A stretch of 44,965 nt of DNA from Wenzhouxiangella sp. (GCA_007135935.1 SLIA01000008.1:1-44965), one strand, 5' to 3'; positions 15,896-28,191 are shown, numbered from the stretch's first letter. Translations and numbers: made by a program. Notes: generated by a model from the sequence alone, not told the origin.

Positions 15896-16792
15896 GTGAA
15901 CTTTCAGGACTTCATCCGCACCCTCGACCGCTACTGGTCCGACCAGGGGTGCGTGCTGACCGCCCCGCTCGACCTCGAGGTCGGGGCCGGCACCTTCCAC
16001 CCCGCCACGTTTCTGCGCGCCATCGGGCCCGAACCGTGGAACTCGGCCTATATTCAGCCCTGCCGTCGCCCGACCGACGGTCGCTACGGCGAAAACCCCA
16101 ACCGCCTGCAGCACTACTACCAGTACCAGGTGGTCATGAAGCCCTCGCCGCTGAATTTCCAGGAGCTCTACCTGGGTTCGCTGGACGCAGTCGGGATCGA
16201 TCCGAAAGTGCACGACATCCGTTTTGTCGAGGACAACTGGGAATCACCGACACTGGGTGCCTGGGGATTAGGCTGGGAAGTCTGGCTCAACGGCATGGAA
16301 GTCACCCAGTTCACCTATTTTCAGCAGGCCGGAGGACTGGCCTGCAAGCCGGTGATGGGCGAGATTACCTACGGTCTCGAACGCCTGGCCATGTACCTGC
16401 AGGGTGTCGAAAGCGTATTCGACCTGGTCTGGACCGAGGGTCCGCACGGCACAGTGACCTATCGCGACGTCTTCCACCAGAACGAGGTCGAACAGTCGAC
16501 CTACAACTTCGAGCTGGCCGATACCGACAGCCTGTTTTCCTGGTTCGACACCTGTTACGAACAGGCGGTGAAGCTGGTCGACGCCGACCTGCCCCTGCCG
16601 GCCTACGACCAGGTGCTCAAGGCCTCGCACACCTTCAACCTGCTCGATGCGCGCCAGGCCATCTCGGTGACCGAACGCCAGCGCTACATCCTGCGGGTGC
16701 GCGATATCTCCCGGCGGGTGGCCGAAGCCTATTACGCGCGGCGCGAAGCGCTCGGCTTTCCCGGGGTGAAGGACACGGAGGCCGCGGCATGA
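15896..16792 (+). CDS. glyQ: glycyl-tRNA synthetase alpha subunit
   Basis: A 298-residue class II synthetase catalytic subunit; the usual length is about 300. It joins glycine to tRNA(Gly) using ATP as an alpha2beta2 enzyme. The characteristic N terminus ([17 protein letters not shown]), the segment [19 protein letters not shown] and [19 protein letters not shown] are present. It starts with GTG at 15896; no ATG lies at a better place, since the family consensus begins here. The stop codon overlaps the glyS start by four bases (ATGA), which couples the two subunits. Confidence 0.97.
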   Translation: MNFQDFIRTLDRYWSDQGCVLTAPLDLEVGAGTFHPATFLRAIGPEPWNSAYIQPCRRPTDGRYGENPNRLQHYYQYQVVMKPSPLNFQELYLGSLDAVGIDPKVHDIRFVEDNWESPTLGAWGLGWEVWLNGMEVTQFTYFQQAGGLACKPVMGEITYGLERLAMYLQGVESVFDLVWTEGPHGTVTYRDVFHQNEVEQSTYNFELADTDSLFSWFDTCYEQAVKLVDADLPLPAYDQVLKASHTFNLLDARQAISVTERQRYILRVRDISRRVAEAYYARREALGFPGVKDTEAAA

Positions 16793-18864
16793 ACGACAGC
16801 CTGCTGATCGAAATCGGTTGCGAGGAACTGCCGGCCCGCCAGATTGGCCGCCAGCTCGAATTGCTGGCCGGCGGCCTGGGCAAGCGTCTGGTCGAAGCCG
16901 GACTGCTGGAATCGGCCGACACCATCGAACGCTTCGGCACCCCGCGTCGTTTGGCCATTCGTATTCCATCGGTCGCCGGACGCCAGCCCGACCGGGTGCT
17001 GGAGCGCAAGGGGCCGTCGGTGGATGTCGCCTATGACGATGACGGCAAGCCGACCCGCGCCGCCGAGGGGTTTGCGCGCAGCGTCGGCAAGACAGTCGCC
17101 GAGCTCGACACGCTGGAAACCGAACAGGGGCGCTGGCTGTTCGCGCGCGTCGAACAACCCGGTCAGGCCCTGGACGAGCTGTTGCCGGACATGTTCGAAG
17201 CCACCATCGCTGACATGGCAGGGGCGCGCTCCATGCGCTGGTCCGATCGCGACGAGAAATTCCTGCGGCCGGTGCGCTGGTTGGTGGCGCTGCACGGCCA
17301 GGCCGTAATCGGGCTGAACCCGTTCGGTCTCCAGGCCGACCGTGTCACCCGCGGCCATCGTATCCACGCACCCGGCGAGCATGAACTGGCCAGTGCCGAC
17401 GATTACACTGCCACGCTGGAAAGGGCTTTCGTGATGGTCGGTCCGGCCAGCCGCCGACAGCGCATCGAGCAACAGGCCACCGAACTGGCCGGCAAGGCCG
17501 GTCTCGAGGTGCTGATCGACCCGGGACTGCTCGACGAGGTGGCCGGTCTGACCGAATGGCCGGTCGCGGTCATGGGTCATTTCGATCGTGCCTTTCTCGA
17601 AGTGCCGGAAGAAGCACTGATTTCCTCAATGGAACAGCACCAGAAGTGCTTTGCGCTCAGAGACTCGCAGGGGCGCCTGGCGCCGTCGTTCATCGCCGTT
17701 GCCAACATCGACAGCCGGGACCCGGCTGCCATGACCGCCGGGTTCGAACGGGTGATCCACCCGCGCCTGGCCGATGCGCGGTTTTTCTGGGACCAGGACC
17801 GACGCACCCGGCTGGCCGACAAGCGCGGGCGGCTCGACAGCATCCTGTTTCAGGAGAAACTGGGCAGTATCGGAGACAAGGTGCGCAGAATCACGACGCT
17901 TGCCGCCGATATCGCACCCTCTCTGGGCGCCGAGGAATCCGCCACGGCTCGCGCGGCCGAGCTGTGCAAGTGCGACCTGGTCACCGAGATGGTCGGAGAG
18001 TTTCCGGAACTGCAGGGCGTAATGGGGCACCACTACGCACTGGCCGATGGGGAGCCGGCCGCAGTCGCGCAAGCGATCGAAAGTCATTACCTGCCGCGCC
18101 ACGCCGGCGACGCGCTTCCCGATGATGCCGTCGGCCGCGCACTGGCAATCGCCGACCGACTCGATACCATCGTCGGCGTCTTTGCCGCCGGTCTCAAGCC
18201 CAAGGGCGGCAAGGATCCATTTGCCTTGCGCCGGGCGGCACTCGGCGTGATCCGCATTCTCGATGCCTCGGGTTGCCGACGACCGCTGCGCGAACTGATC
18301 GCCGGCGCGGGACAGACGCTGAGCGAACAGCTTCCGCTGCCCGACTCGCTGGCCGGAGAAGTCGAGGACTTCATCATGGAACGGCTGCGGCCATGGGCCG
18401 CCGAGCAAGGGATTGAAACCAACACGGTGCATGCCGTTGCCGCCGGGTACCGCGGGTCGGTTGCCGATTTCATGGCGCGGGCTCGCGCCGTACAGCGCTT
18501 TGCCGATGACCCGGCGGTGGCCAGCCTGATCGCGGCCAACAAGCGCGCCAGCAATCTTCTCAAGCAAAGCGGAGTGAGCTCATTCAACGACGTTGAAGCC
18601 CAATCACTGCAAGAAGATGAAGAAAAACAACTTTTGGAGGCAATCAACCAGACCGAGTCGCGCCTGGCCCGGCTGCTGGAGCAGGATGACTACCCGGCTT
18701 GCCTCAACGAGCTCGCCGGCCTGCGCGAGCCGGTTGATCGATTCTTCGACAAGGTGATGGTCATGACCGATGATGACACCTTGCGCAACAACCGGCTGGC
18801 GCTACTCGATGCCTTGCGCCGACAGTTCGCGCAGATTGCCGATGTCGCCCGGCTGGGACGATGA
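16789..18864 (+). CDS. glyS: glycyl-tRNA synthetase beta subunit
   Basis: A 691-residue beta subunit, the normal length. It binds and positions tRNA(Gly) and completes the tetramer with GlyQ. The N-terminal [15 protein letters not shown], the central [10 protein letters not shown] and [14 protein letters not shown], the HD-like segment and the C-terminal DALP-type anticodon-binding part ([18 protein letters not shown]) are all clear. The start at 16789 is inside the last codons of glyQ; the longer open frame extending back to 15949 is only an overlap in another frame with glyQ. The stop codon overlaps the start of the next gene by four bases. Confidence 0.97.
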   Translation: MNDSLLIEIGCEELPARQIGRQLELLAGGLGKRLVEAGLLESADTIERFGTPRRLAIRIPSVAGRQPDRVLERKGPSVDVAYDDDGKPTRAAEGFARSVGKTVAELDTLETEQGRWLFARVEQPGQALDELLPDMFEATIADMAGARSMRWSDRDEKFLRPVRWLVALHGQAVIGLNPFGLQADRVTRGHRIHAPGEHELASADDYTATLERAFVMVGPASRRQRIEQQATELAGKAGLEVLIDPGLLDEVAGLTEWPVAVMGHFDRAFLEVPEEALISSMEQHQKCFALRDSQGRLAPSFIAVANIDSRDPAAMTAGFERVIHPRLADARFFWDQDRRTRLADKRGRLDSILFQEKLGSIGDKVRRITTLAADIAPSLGAEESATARAAELCKCDLVTEMVGEFPELQGVMGHHYALADGEPAAVAQAIESHYLPRHAGDALPDDAVGRALAIADRLDTIVGVFAAGLKPKGGKDPFALRRAALGVIRILDASGCRRPLRELIAGAGQTLSEQLPLPDSLAGEVEDFIMERLRPWAAEQGIETNTVHAVAAGYRGSVADFMARARAVQRFADDPAVASLIAANKRASNLLKQSGVSSFNDVEAQSLQEDEEKQLLEAINQTESRLARLLEQDDYPACLNELAGLREPVDRFFDKVMVMTDDDTLRNNRLALLDALRRQFAQIADVARLGR

Positions 18865-19346
18865 AACGCAGTTCGGCCCCGGTTCTGGTGGAGCGCACCC
18901 TGTTGCTGGCCGACAACCAGCCCGATTCCGGTGCGGTCGAGGAACTGGTCGGCTTCCTGCGAGACGGCCACCGCTTGCTGCTGGTAGCTCCCAGGCCCAA
19001 GCGCTGGCGACCCACGCGCAAGGCGGTCGACCGCGATCTGGCGCTGCAGCAGCAACTGCACCAGTTGTTCACCCGTGCCGGAACCGAGCTCGATGGTGTG
19101 CTCTACCTCGCCGCCGGCCTGTTCTCCAGACGATCGGCCATGGCCAGGGAGCTCAACGGCATTGCCCGGCGATACGATCGCAATGTGGACGACGTGACCC
19201 TGATCGGCTGCAATTCAAGCTTGCTGGATGCATATGCGAAAGCCGGAGGACCGACCCTGGCAGTCGACCCCGACCCCACGGCCGAAACGCGAGGGTTTCG
19301 GTCGCTGAGCGCGGCCCTGGGCGCGATCGACGCGCACCAGGCCTGA
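18861..19346 (+). CDS. degenerate GmhB-like HAD protein (probable pseudoenzyme)
   Basis: A 161-residue protein in the place where gammaproteobacteria carry gmhB (heptose 1,7-bisphosphate 7-phosphatase) after glyS. The overall HAD layout remains: an N-terminal strand (LVERTLLLADN), a middle strand DGVLYLAAG, then a helix and VTLIGCNSSLLDAYAKAGG. The catalytic residues do not. The nucleophile Asp of the DxD motif is replaced (LLLADNQP), the motif IV Gly-Asp has become Gly-Cys, and the zinc-binding Cys loop and Lys of motif III are missing. It is translated (ATGA overlap with glyS) and has an intact frame, so it is a preserved protein, not an obvious pseudogene. It may have a regulatory or binding role; function unknown. 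Confidence 0.65.
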   Translation: MKRSSAPVLVERTLLLADNQPDSGAVEELVGFLRDGHRLLLVAPRPKRWRPTRKAVDRDLALQQQLHQLFTRAGTELDGVLYLAAGLFSRRSAMARELNGIARRYDRNVDDVTLIGCNSSLLDAYAKAGGPTLAVDPDPTAETRGFRSLSAALGAIDAHQA

Positions 19347-19383
19347 TATCCGACAGCGGACCCCGGCGCGCAATCGCGGCCGG

Positions 19384-21831
<2,448 letters not shown>

Positions 21832-21839
21832 CTACCTGA

Positions 21840-22895
21840 TTATAGCATTGCACGAATTGCCCCCTGTTCCACGTGAAACATCGCCATGCCGTCGTGCCCC
21901 GGCGTGGTCGCGGTAACCCAACTCTGGACCTGGCGCGACTGCAACCAGCCCAGCAACTGATCGAGATGACGCTGATCCAGCTCCGATACCGGATCATCGA
22001 GCAGTAGCAACGGAGGCGAGTCGGCCCGCCCGGCAAGCAGGTCCAGGCCGGCCAGCTGCAGCACGATGGCCAGCAGCTTCTGTTGCCCCCGCGACATCTC
22101 GCTGGCAGCGGGATACCCCCCGCAGGTCAGGACCAGTTCGCCGCGGTGAGGCCCGCAGCGACTGAAACCACGTTCGCGCTCCATGGCGCGCGACTCGGCC
22201 ACTGCCGCGGCCAGGCCGGTATCGGCAGGGTGCCCGGGTCGGTAGCGAAAGGCGAGTGCGCCGGGCAGGGCGAAACCCAGGGTGTCGACCAGCTCGACGG
22301 CCAGCCGACCGATCCGTTCGGCCTGGGCGGTGCGCAAACGATTGATCGCCTCTCCGGCGCGGACGAACTCCGGGTCCAGGGCATCCAGCACCCGGTCGTC
22401 GGCGCCCGCTTTCAGGGCGGCATTGCGCTGACGCAGCACGCGGGCATAACGCTGCCAGGTCCCCAGGTAGGAATGTTCCACGTGAAACAACAGCCAGTCG
22501 AGGTACTGCCGGCGCTGATCGGGCCCGCCGTCGACAAGCCGGTGACTGTCGGGTTCGATCAACACCAGCGGCAGTCGGGCCGCAAACTCGCTGACGCGCT
22601 GGCAATCGCGACCGTCGACCCGCCCCCGCCAGGCCTTTGCCCGTCGTTCGACCCCCAGGGTGCAACCGTCAGCGCGCCGGGCGACCACGGACAAGGCCTC
22701 GCAACCGTGCTGGATCACGCCGGATATTGTGCCGGTCCGAAATGAGCGGCCGCGGGCAAGAAGATGAATCGCCTCCAGCACGCTGGTCTTGCCGGCGCCG
22801 TTGTCGCCGTACAGCCAGTTGATGCCGAAGCCGGGATGCAGTTCGACGGCTTCGAGATTCCGCAGCCCGCGAATGCTGAGCCAATCGATACTCAA
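21840..22895 (-). CDS. recF: DNA replication and repair protein RecF
   Basis: A 351-residue SMC-like ATPase that loads RecA at gaps with RecO and RecR. Walker A is GDNGAGKTSVLEAIHLLA (near residue 30), the signature is SRGQQKLLAIVLQLAGLD and Walker B is LLLLDDPVSELD. The N terminus MSIDWLSIRGLRNLEAVEL matches the family. The start codon is TTG at 22895; no in-frame ATG or GTG lies close upstream. It lies 107 bases from dnaN, a stretch in which I see nothing else, and 65 bases before gyrB. Confidence 0.95.
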   Translation of the reverse strand: MSIDWLSIRGLRNLEAVELHPGFGINWLYGDNGAGKTSVLEAIHLLARGRSFRTGTISGVIQHGCEALSVVARRADGCTLGVERRAKAWRGRVDGRDCQRVSEFAARLPLVLIEPDSHRLVDGGPDQRRQYLDWLLFHVEHSYLGTWQRYARVLRQRNAALKAGADDRVLDALDPEFVRAGEAINRLRTAQAERIGRLAVELVDTLGFALPGALAFRYRPGHPADTGLAAAVAESRAMERERGFSRCGPHRGELVLTCGGYPAASEMSRGQQKLLAIVLQLAGLDLLAGRADSPPLLLLDDPVSELDQRHLDQLLGWLQSRQVQSWVTATTPGHDGMAMFHVEQGAIRAML

Positions 22896-23002
22896 GATTC
22901 GCGGGCCACTAGCCCGAATTGCTCATGACCGAGCCGAATCGCCGCACTGCAGGCAGGGGTCGTCTCACCAGGCAGGGTCATGACCAATCCGGGCCAAACA
23001 GA

Positions 23003-24100
23003 TCAGAGCTTGAGCGGCATGACCACCTGACGAACCGCCTCGGTATCGGTATCGGTCACCAGGCAGGAACTGTTGGCGTCTTTCAGGGAAATGGCCACCT
23101 TCTCGCCTTCCATGGCACTGAGCGCGTCGAGCAGGTAGTTGACGTTGAAGCCGACCTTGAGCTTGTCGAACACGTGCTCGGCCTCGATCTCCTCGGTCGC
23201 CTCTTCCTGCTGCGGGTTGTGCGCCACGATGCGCAGGGTGTCGGGCAGCATTTCCAGGCGCACGCCGCGATACTTCTCATTCGACAGGATCGCCGCGCGT
23301 TGCAGGGCATGACTCAACTCGCCCCGGTCGGCCTGCAGGGGCTGTTCGCTGGTCAGCGGAATCACCGCCTCGTAGTCCGGGAAGCGACCGTCGATGAGCT
23401 TGGTGGTCATGACCACCCGCTCCCGATCGACCCGGAGAAAACCCTGTCCCAGGGTCAGCCTCAGCGGCTCGTCGATGTCCTCTAGAATGCGGGTCAGCTC
23501 CATGACCCCCTTGCGCGGCACGATGACGCTGCGCATCTCGCCGCTGATATCGGCCGGAAACTCGGCCAGGGCCAGGCGATGTCCGTCGGTTGCCACCGCC
23601 CGCAACTGACCTTCCCGGAACTCCAGCAGCAAGCCGTTGAGATAGTGACGTACATCCTGCTGCGCCATGGCAAAGGCCGTTTTCTCCAGCAGCCAGCGCA
23701 TGCGCCCCTGGTTGATCTCGTAACTGGCCAGGGTTTCGGCCTGGTCGCTGGAAGGGAATTCGGTCGCCGGCAGCGTCGACAGGGTGAAGCGACTGCGCCC
23801 GGCGTGCAAGGCGAGCTTGTCGTCGTTGAGCTGAACATTGATCTGCACACCCTCGGGAAGTGCCCGGCAGATATCGACCAGTTTCCGGGCCGGAACGGTG
23901 ATGCTGCCCCCCTGCGCCACTTCGGCCGGCGCGCGGGCAACCACCTCGACCTCCATGTCGGTACCGGTGATGCGCAGTCCCTCGTCAACGGCCTCGATCA
24001 GGAAGTTGGCCAGTACCGGCAGCGTCTGACGACGCTCCACCACATTGACCACCTGCGAAATCGGTGCCAGCAACGTCTCACGCGGAATCGAGAACTTCAT
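23003..24100 (-). CDS. dnaN: DNA polymerase III sliding clamp (beta subunit)
   Basis: A 365-residue sliding clamp made of three similar domains of about 120 residues. It encircles DNA and tethers polymerase III. The start MKFSIPRETLLAPISQVVNVVERR and the C terminus SCLVTDTDTEAVRQVVMPLKL (YVVMPMRL-type end) match the family and give full length. GGAGC lies a few bases before the ATG on the minus strand. It follows dnaA across the spacer that contains the DnaA boxes. Confidence 0.97.
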   Translation of the reverse strand: MKFSIPRETLLAPISQVVNVVERRQTLPVLANFLIEAVDEGLRITGTDMEVEVVARAPAEVAQGGSITVPARKLVDICRALPEGVQINVQLNDDKLALHAGRSRFTLSTLPATEFPSSDQAETLASYEINQGRMRWLLEKTAFAMAQQDVRHYLNGLLLEFREGQLRAVATDGHRLALAEFPADISGEMRSVIVPRKGVMELTRILEDIDEPLRLTLGQGFLRVDRERVVMTTKLIDGRFPDYEAVIPLTSEQPLQADRGELSHALQRAAILSNEKYRGVRLEMLPDTLRIVAHNPQQEEATEEIEAEHVFDKLKVGFNVNYLLDALSAMEGEKVAISLKDANSSCLVTDTDTEAVRQVVMPLKL

Positions 24101-24107
24101 GGTTGCT

Positions 24108-24317
24108 CCTTACAAAGCCGACAGGAACAGAGCTCCTGACTTACTGTTAGTTGTTTATAAAAAAGAAAAATCAGTAGCAACAGGCCTTGTGCAAACTGTT
24201 GAAAACATAATTTTTCGTTATTAATCAATTATCTGCATTCAACACCACGGTGCATGAAAACCATGCCCATCCTGTGCGCGATCTGTGGATAACCTGGCCG
24301 CCCAAACTTATCCACAG
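24108..24317. other. candidate replication origin (oriC) in the dnaN-dnaA spacer
   Basis: Two perfect DnaA boxes (TTATCCACA) are present in opposite orientation, at 24308-24316 on the plus strand and 24284-24292 on the minus strand. With one extra base each they form a 10-bp inverted repeat with a 15-base spacer. Beside them, about 24140-24240 is strikingly AT-rich, unlike the rest of the window, and fits a DNA unwinding element. Genes to the left are almost all leftward for the replication block and those to the right mostly rightward, as expected at an origin. The rpmH-dnaA spacer shows no perfect box. Only two perfect boxes were found, so the call remains a candidate. Confidence 0.65.
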
Positions 24318-24341
24318 CCTATGCACCCGTTGTCCGCCATC

Positions 24342-25682
24342 CTAACTGGATAACTCCCGGGTCAAGCGTGCGCGTTCTTCACGCAAGCGCCCATCGGACT
24401 CGCACAGGCTCTTGATTTTACGACAGGCGTGCAACACTGTCGTGTGGTCCCGTCCGCCAAAGGCATTGCCGATCTCGGGCAGGGAGTGTTCGGTCAGTTC
24501 CTTGGCCAGAAACATCGCCATCTGGCGCGGCCGGGCGATCGAGCGGCTGCGCCGCCGCGAGAGCAGGTCGGCCACGCGCAGCTGATAGAAATCCGCCACC
24601 GTCTTCTGGATGTTCTCGATGGTGATCAGCCTGTCGTGCACGGCGAGCACATCGCGCAGGATCTCGCGGGTGTAGTCCTCGTCGATGGTTCGACCGGAGA
24701 AACGCGCATTGGCGATCAGCGAATTGAGCGCGCCCTCAAGGTCGCGCACGTGCGAGCGGATCCGCTTGGCCACCAGGAAGGCCACCGATTCATCCAGCTC
24801 CAGCCCTCTTTCCACCGCCTTCTTCTGCAGAATGGCCACGCGCGTTTCGAAATCCGGCGGTTCGATGGACACGGTCAGTCCCCAGCCGAAACGCGAACGC
24901 AGGCGCGCTTCGATGCCGTCGACTTCCTTCGGAAACCGGTCGCAGGTCAGGATGATCTGCTGGCGCGACTCGAGCAGGGCGTTGAAGGTGTGAAAAAACT
25001 CCTCCTGCGTGCGATCCTTGCCGGCGAAGAACTGGATATCGTCGATCAGCAGCGTGTCGACCGAACGGTAGCGCCGCTTGAAGGCGTCGATGCTGTTGCG
25101 CCTGAGCGACTGGATCATCTCGCTGACGAACTTCTCGGAGTGCAGGTACATCACCCGCGCCTCGGGATTGTTCTCGGCGATGAAGCGGCCGGCGGCATGC
25201 AGCAGGTGGGTCTTGCCCAGGCCGGTGCTGCCGTAGAGCAGCAACGGGTTGTACGCCTTGCCGGGACTGCTGGCGACCTGCTGGGCGGCGGCGAAGGCCA
25301 GTTCATTGGACTTGCCGAGCACGAAATTGTCGAAATCGTAGCGATCGTCCAGGCCGAATGCGCCGCCGGTACGTGGCGCACCGGCCACCGCGGGCGTCTC
25401 CTTGCCGGCCTGACCGCCGACATCGATCACGACCTGGTCGGATTCGAAACCGTGGTGGGCGAAAAATTCGCGCACCATGTCCAGGTAGTGGGTCCGCACC
25501 TGGTCGCGCACCAGGTCGTTGGGCGCGCTCAGGCGCACCTTGTGACCGTTGCCGTTGCCCTTGACGAGCTGCAGCGGTCGAATCCAGGTGTTGAGTTCTT
25601 CCAGCGGCACGTGCCGCTCGAGCCGGTCCAGGCACAGTTGCCACAGGGTGGCGATATCCGCTTGTTGCTGCTGCCCGCTCAT
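24342..25682 (-). CDS. dnaA: chromosomal replication initiator DnaA
   Basis: A 446-residue AAA+ initiator. Domain I is seen at the N terminus ([22 protein letters not shown]), a linker at about residues 85-115, then the AAA+ domain with Walker [16 protein letters not shown] (near residue 150) and Walker [11 protein letters not shown]. The C-terminal DNA-binding domain IV carries the signature [15 protein letters not shown] and the [14 protein letters not shown] helix that read the DnaA box. It is divergent from rpmH and followed by dnaN. Confidence 0.98.
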   Translation of the reverse strand: MSGQQQQADIATLWQLCLDRLERHVPLEELNTWIRPLQLVKGNGNGHKVRLSAPNDLVRDQVRTHYLDMVREFFAHHGFESDQVVIDVGGQAGKETPAVAGAPRTGGAFGLDDRYDFDNFVLGKSNELAFAAAQQVASSPGKAYNPLLLYGSTGLGKTHLLHAAGRFIAENNPEARVMYLHSEKFVSEMIQSLRRNSIDAFKRRYRSVDTLLIDDIQFFAGKDRTQEEFFHTFNALLESRQQIILTCDRFPKEVDGIEARLRSRFGWGLTVSIEPPDFETRVAILQKKAVERGLELDESVAFLVAKRIRSHVRDLEGALNSLIANARFSGRTIDEDYTREILRDVLAVHDRLITIENIQKTVADFYQLRVADLLSRRRSRSIARPRQMAMFLAKELTEHSLPEIGNAFGGRDHTTVLHACRKIKSLCESDGRLREERARLTRELSS

Positions 25683-25786
25683 AAGCCCTCAAGTCTAGTC
25701 GCGTTGCTTGGCAAAATCATCCCGCCTGTCAGGCTGTACCCTTGACACCGCCTGCCGTCGCCCGCGGCTCTCAAGCCGCGCGAACA

Positions 25787-25816
25787 TTGACAGGATAGCC
25801 CAATCAGCGTTATTCT
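25787..25816 (+). promoter_or_regulatory. promoter of rpmH-rnpA
   Basis: A perfect -35 TTGACA (25787-25792) and a -10 TATTCT (25811-25816) are 18 bases apart. The start point would be near 25823, about 85 bases before rpmH. A second TTGACA (25742-25747) lies upstream without a good -10. Confidence 0.6.
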
Positions 25817-25907
25817 TGATGTCTTTTGTTAGGGTTTTGCCGGACGGCCACCAGGCAAGTCGTCGCCGGCCCATCTTACTCGCCTGCAAGCATTAACGGA
25901 ATCAGTC

Positions 25908-26054
25908 ATGAAACGCACTTTCCAGCCAAGTCGAATCAAGCGCCTGCGCCGTCACGGTTTCCGTGCCCGCATGGCGACCCGCTCCGGCCGAGCCATCATC
26001 AATGCGCGTCGTGCCAAGGGCCGCAAGCGTCTGGCCTCGACTGCCGGCCGATAA
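25908..26054 (+). CDS. rpmH: 50S ribosomal protein L34
   Basis: A 48-residue, strongly basic protein that starts [20 protein letters not shown] and continues with ARMATRSGR, matching L34 throughout. The usual length is 44-46 residues; the short C-terminal extension (RLASTAGR) is ordinary. It lies in the conserved order rpmH-rnpA-yidC, divergent from dnaA, and ends eight bases before rnpA. Confidence 0.97.
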   Translation: MKRTFQPSRIKRLRRHGFRARMATRSGRAIINARRAKGRKRLASTAGR

Positions 26055-26062
26055 GCAGCTCC

Positions 26063-26410
26063 ATGCCCGGCCGGCTCGCCCTGCCGCGCCAGGCGCGCCT
26101 GCTGGCCGGCCCCGAGTTTTCCCGGGTCTTCGCGACCCGGAAAGCCCGGAGCAATCGGTACTTCACGATCCATTACGCGCCGGCCGACCAGCCCCGTCTC
26201 GGGATGGCCGTTTCGCGCCGGGTTTCCAACAAGGCGGTCGTGCGTAATCGCATCCGCCGCCAGATCAGGGAAAGCTTTCGTCATCAGCGAGCGCAGTTGA
26301 AGGCCATGGATTTCGTTGTCGTGGCCCGTCGGCCCGCCGCCGAAATCGACAACACCGGCCTGCGTGAGGCGCTCGATCAGTTATGGCAGCGGTTTAGCGT
26401 CGATCAATGA
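26063..26410 (+). CDS. rnpA: ribonuclease P protein component
   Basis: A 115-residue basic protein that binds the RNase P RNA for 5' maturation of tRNA. The RNR signature appears as KAVVRNRIRRQIRESFR, and the start of the fold is LPRQARLLAGPEFSRVF. The start at 26063, eight bases after rpmH, gives the normal length; the longer open frame back to 25826 overlaps rpmH in another frame and is not real. Its stop overlaps the yidC start by four bases, so yidD, normally between them, is missing here. Confidence 0.95.
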   Translation: MPGRLALPRQARLLAGPEFSRVFATRKARSNRYFTIHYAPADQPRLGMAVSRRVSNKAVVRNRIRRQIRESFRHQRAQLKAMDFVVVARRPAAEIDNTGLREALDQLWQRFSVDQ

Positions 26411-28125
26411 ATACACGCACATTTTTCATCCTCATTCTTCTCCTGCTGGGTTTCCTGATCTACATGGAATGGCAGCGCGACTACGCGCCGCCGCGCCAGC
26501 CGACCACCGAGCAACCACCCTCGGAGGTCGATGAGCCGCTCGATGCCGCTCCTTCCGAACTGCCGGAAGTGGCCGACGCCGACGATCTTCCCGATGTGCC
26601 CGATTTCGAGGACGAGCGTCGTGCCGACGATCCCGAGCGTCCCGCCGAGCCGGAGATTCGGGCCAGTCGCCGCATCGAGATCAATACCGACAACTTCGTG
26701 GTCGACCTCGATGCCAACGGCGGCACCCTGGTCGATCTGCGACTGAAGAATTATCCGGTCAGTGTCGATCGGCCCGACGAGCCCTTCACGCTTTTAGTCG
26801 AAGAGCTGCCGGAAATGTTCGTTGCCCAGGCCGGCCTGCTCAGCGGTGCCAACCCGGCGCCCAACCATCGCAGCCGCTGGGAGTTCGAACGCGACCACTA
26901 TGAACTGGCCGAGGGCGAGGACCGCCTGGAAGTACCGCTGACCTGGCGCGACGAGAGTGGTCTGGAGGTGGTTGCGACCTGGATTTTCCACCGTGGCGAT
27001 TACGTGGTCGATCTCGACATCGAAGTCATCAATCGCAGCGGCGAGGAGTGGCGCGGTGCGCGCTATGTTCAGCTCCAGCGCACGCGCCCCGACTTTTCCG
27101 ATGCCGGCTTCGCCTTCACCAATCCGGAACGATTCAGCTACAACGGCGCGGCCGTCTTCAACCCGGATGACGCGCTGAAGAAGATCAGCTGGAGCGATAT
27201 CGAATCGCGCCCGTTCGAGGGCACGTTCGATCAGGGCTGGGCGGCCATGATCCAGCATTACTTCGTGGCCGCCTGGATTCCGCCGGCTGACCAGCGCCAC
27301 CGCTATACCACGCGCCATGTCACCACCGACCGCCTGCCACGCTATGTTCTGGCAGCCACCTCGCCCCAGGTCAGCGTGCCCGATGGCGACAGTTATCGAT
27401 TCAACGCACGCCTGTATGCCGGGCCCAAGCTGCAGAATCGGCTCGACGAGGTTGCCCCGGGCCTGCGCCTGACCGTCGATTACCGCTGGTTCCGCATCCT
27501 GTCGCAGCCGCTGTTCTGGGTGCTCGACAAGATTCACATGGTCATCCAGCACTGGGGCTGGTCCATCGTCGTGCTGACCCTGCTCATCAAGCTGCTGTTC
27601 TACAAGCTCACCGAAGCCCAGTTCCGCTCGATGGGCAAGCTCAGAAAACTGCAGCCCAGAATCCAGCAGCTCAAGGAGCGTTACGGCGACGACCGCCAGA
27701 AGTTCGGTCAGGCCATGATGGAGATTTACAAAAAGGAGAAGGTCAATCCGCTCGGCGGCTGTCTGCCCATCCTTGTCCAGATTCCGATCTTCATTTCTCT
27801 TTACTGGGTGCTGCTCGAATCGGTCGAGCTACGACAGACCTCGTTCCTGTGGGTACCCGACCTGAGCCGGCCGGATCCGTATTTCATCCTGCCGATCCTC
27901 AACGGCATCTTCATGATCGTCACGCAGCGGCTCATGCCCACCGGCGGCATGGATCCGATGCAGCGCAAGATCATGATGTGGCTGCCGGTGGTCTTTGCCT
28001 TCCTGTTCGCCCTGTTCCCGGCCGGACTGGTCCTGTACTGGGCAACCAACGCCGGTGTCTCCCTGGCCCAGCAGTGGTACATCCTGCGTCGACTGGACCT
28101 GGAAGAGGCCGCGAAGAAACGGTAG
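26407..28125 (+). CDS. yidC: membrane protein insertase YidC
   Basis: A 572-residue inner-membrane insertase. The first helix (FFILILLLLGFLIYMEW, residues 5-21) is followed by an acidic, Pro-rich linker (to about residue 85), a large periplasmic beta-sandwich (to about 370) and the conserved membrane core with VIQHWGWSIVVLTLLIKLLFY, MEIYKKEKVNPLGGCLPILVQ and FALFPAGLVLYWATNAG. It inserts and folds membrane proteins with or without SecYEG. The start overlaps rnpA (ATGA). Confidence 0.97.
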   Translation: MNTRTFFILILLLLGFLIYMEWQRDYAPPRQPTTEQPPSEVDEPLDAAPSELPEVADADDLPDVPDFEDERRADDPERPAEPEIRASRRIEINTDNFVVDLDANGGTLVDLRLKNYPVSVDRPDEPFTLLVEELPEMFVAQAGLLSGANPAPNHRSRWEFERDHYELAEGEDRLEVPLTWRDESGLEVVATWIFHRGDYVVDLDIEVINRSGEEWRGARYVQLQRTRPDFSDAGFAFTNPERFSYNGAAVFNPDDALKKISWSDIESRPFEGTFDQGWAAMIQHYFVAAWIPPADQRHRYTTRHVTTDRLPRYVLAATSPQVSVPDGDSYRFNARLYAGPKLQNRLDEVAPGLRLTVDYRWFRILSQPLFWVLDKIHMVIQHWGWSIVVLTLLIKLLFYKLTEAQFRSMGKLRKLQPRIQQLKERYGDDRQKFGQAMMEIYKKEKVNPLGGCLPILVQIPIFISLYWVLLESVELRQTSFLWVPDLSRPDPYFILPILNGIFMIVTQRLMPTGGMDPMQRKIMMWLPVVFAFLFALFPAGLVLYWATNAGVSLAQQWYILRRLDLEEAAKKR

Positions 28126-28130
28126 CTATA

Positions 28131-28190
28131 AGTTGTCAGTTGTCAGTTGTAAGTTGTAAGTTGACTCCTTGCAACTGACAACTCACAACT
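28131..28190. repeat. AGTTGT-word repeat with inverted arm between yidC and mnmE
   Basis: The left arm (28131-28163) is a run of AGTTGTC/AGTTGTA words; the right arm (28172-28190) is made of their complement (CAACTGACAACTCACAACT). The two can form an imperfect hairpin. The element occupies the whole yidC-mnmE gap and ends one base before the mnmE ATG, leaving no room for a Shine-Dalgarno sequence. Confidence 0.75.
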
Positions 28191-28191
28191 C

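Noticed and set aside
15949-16788. Upstream extension of the glyS frame
   Set aside because: It overlaps glyQ in another frame; the true glyS start is the ATG at 16789 with a family N terminus.
25683-25907. Origin in the rpmH-dnaA spacer
   Set aside because: No perfect DnaA box was found there, while the dnaA-dnaN spacer has two and an AT-rich segment.
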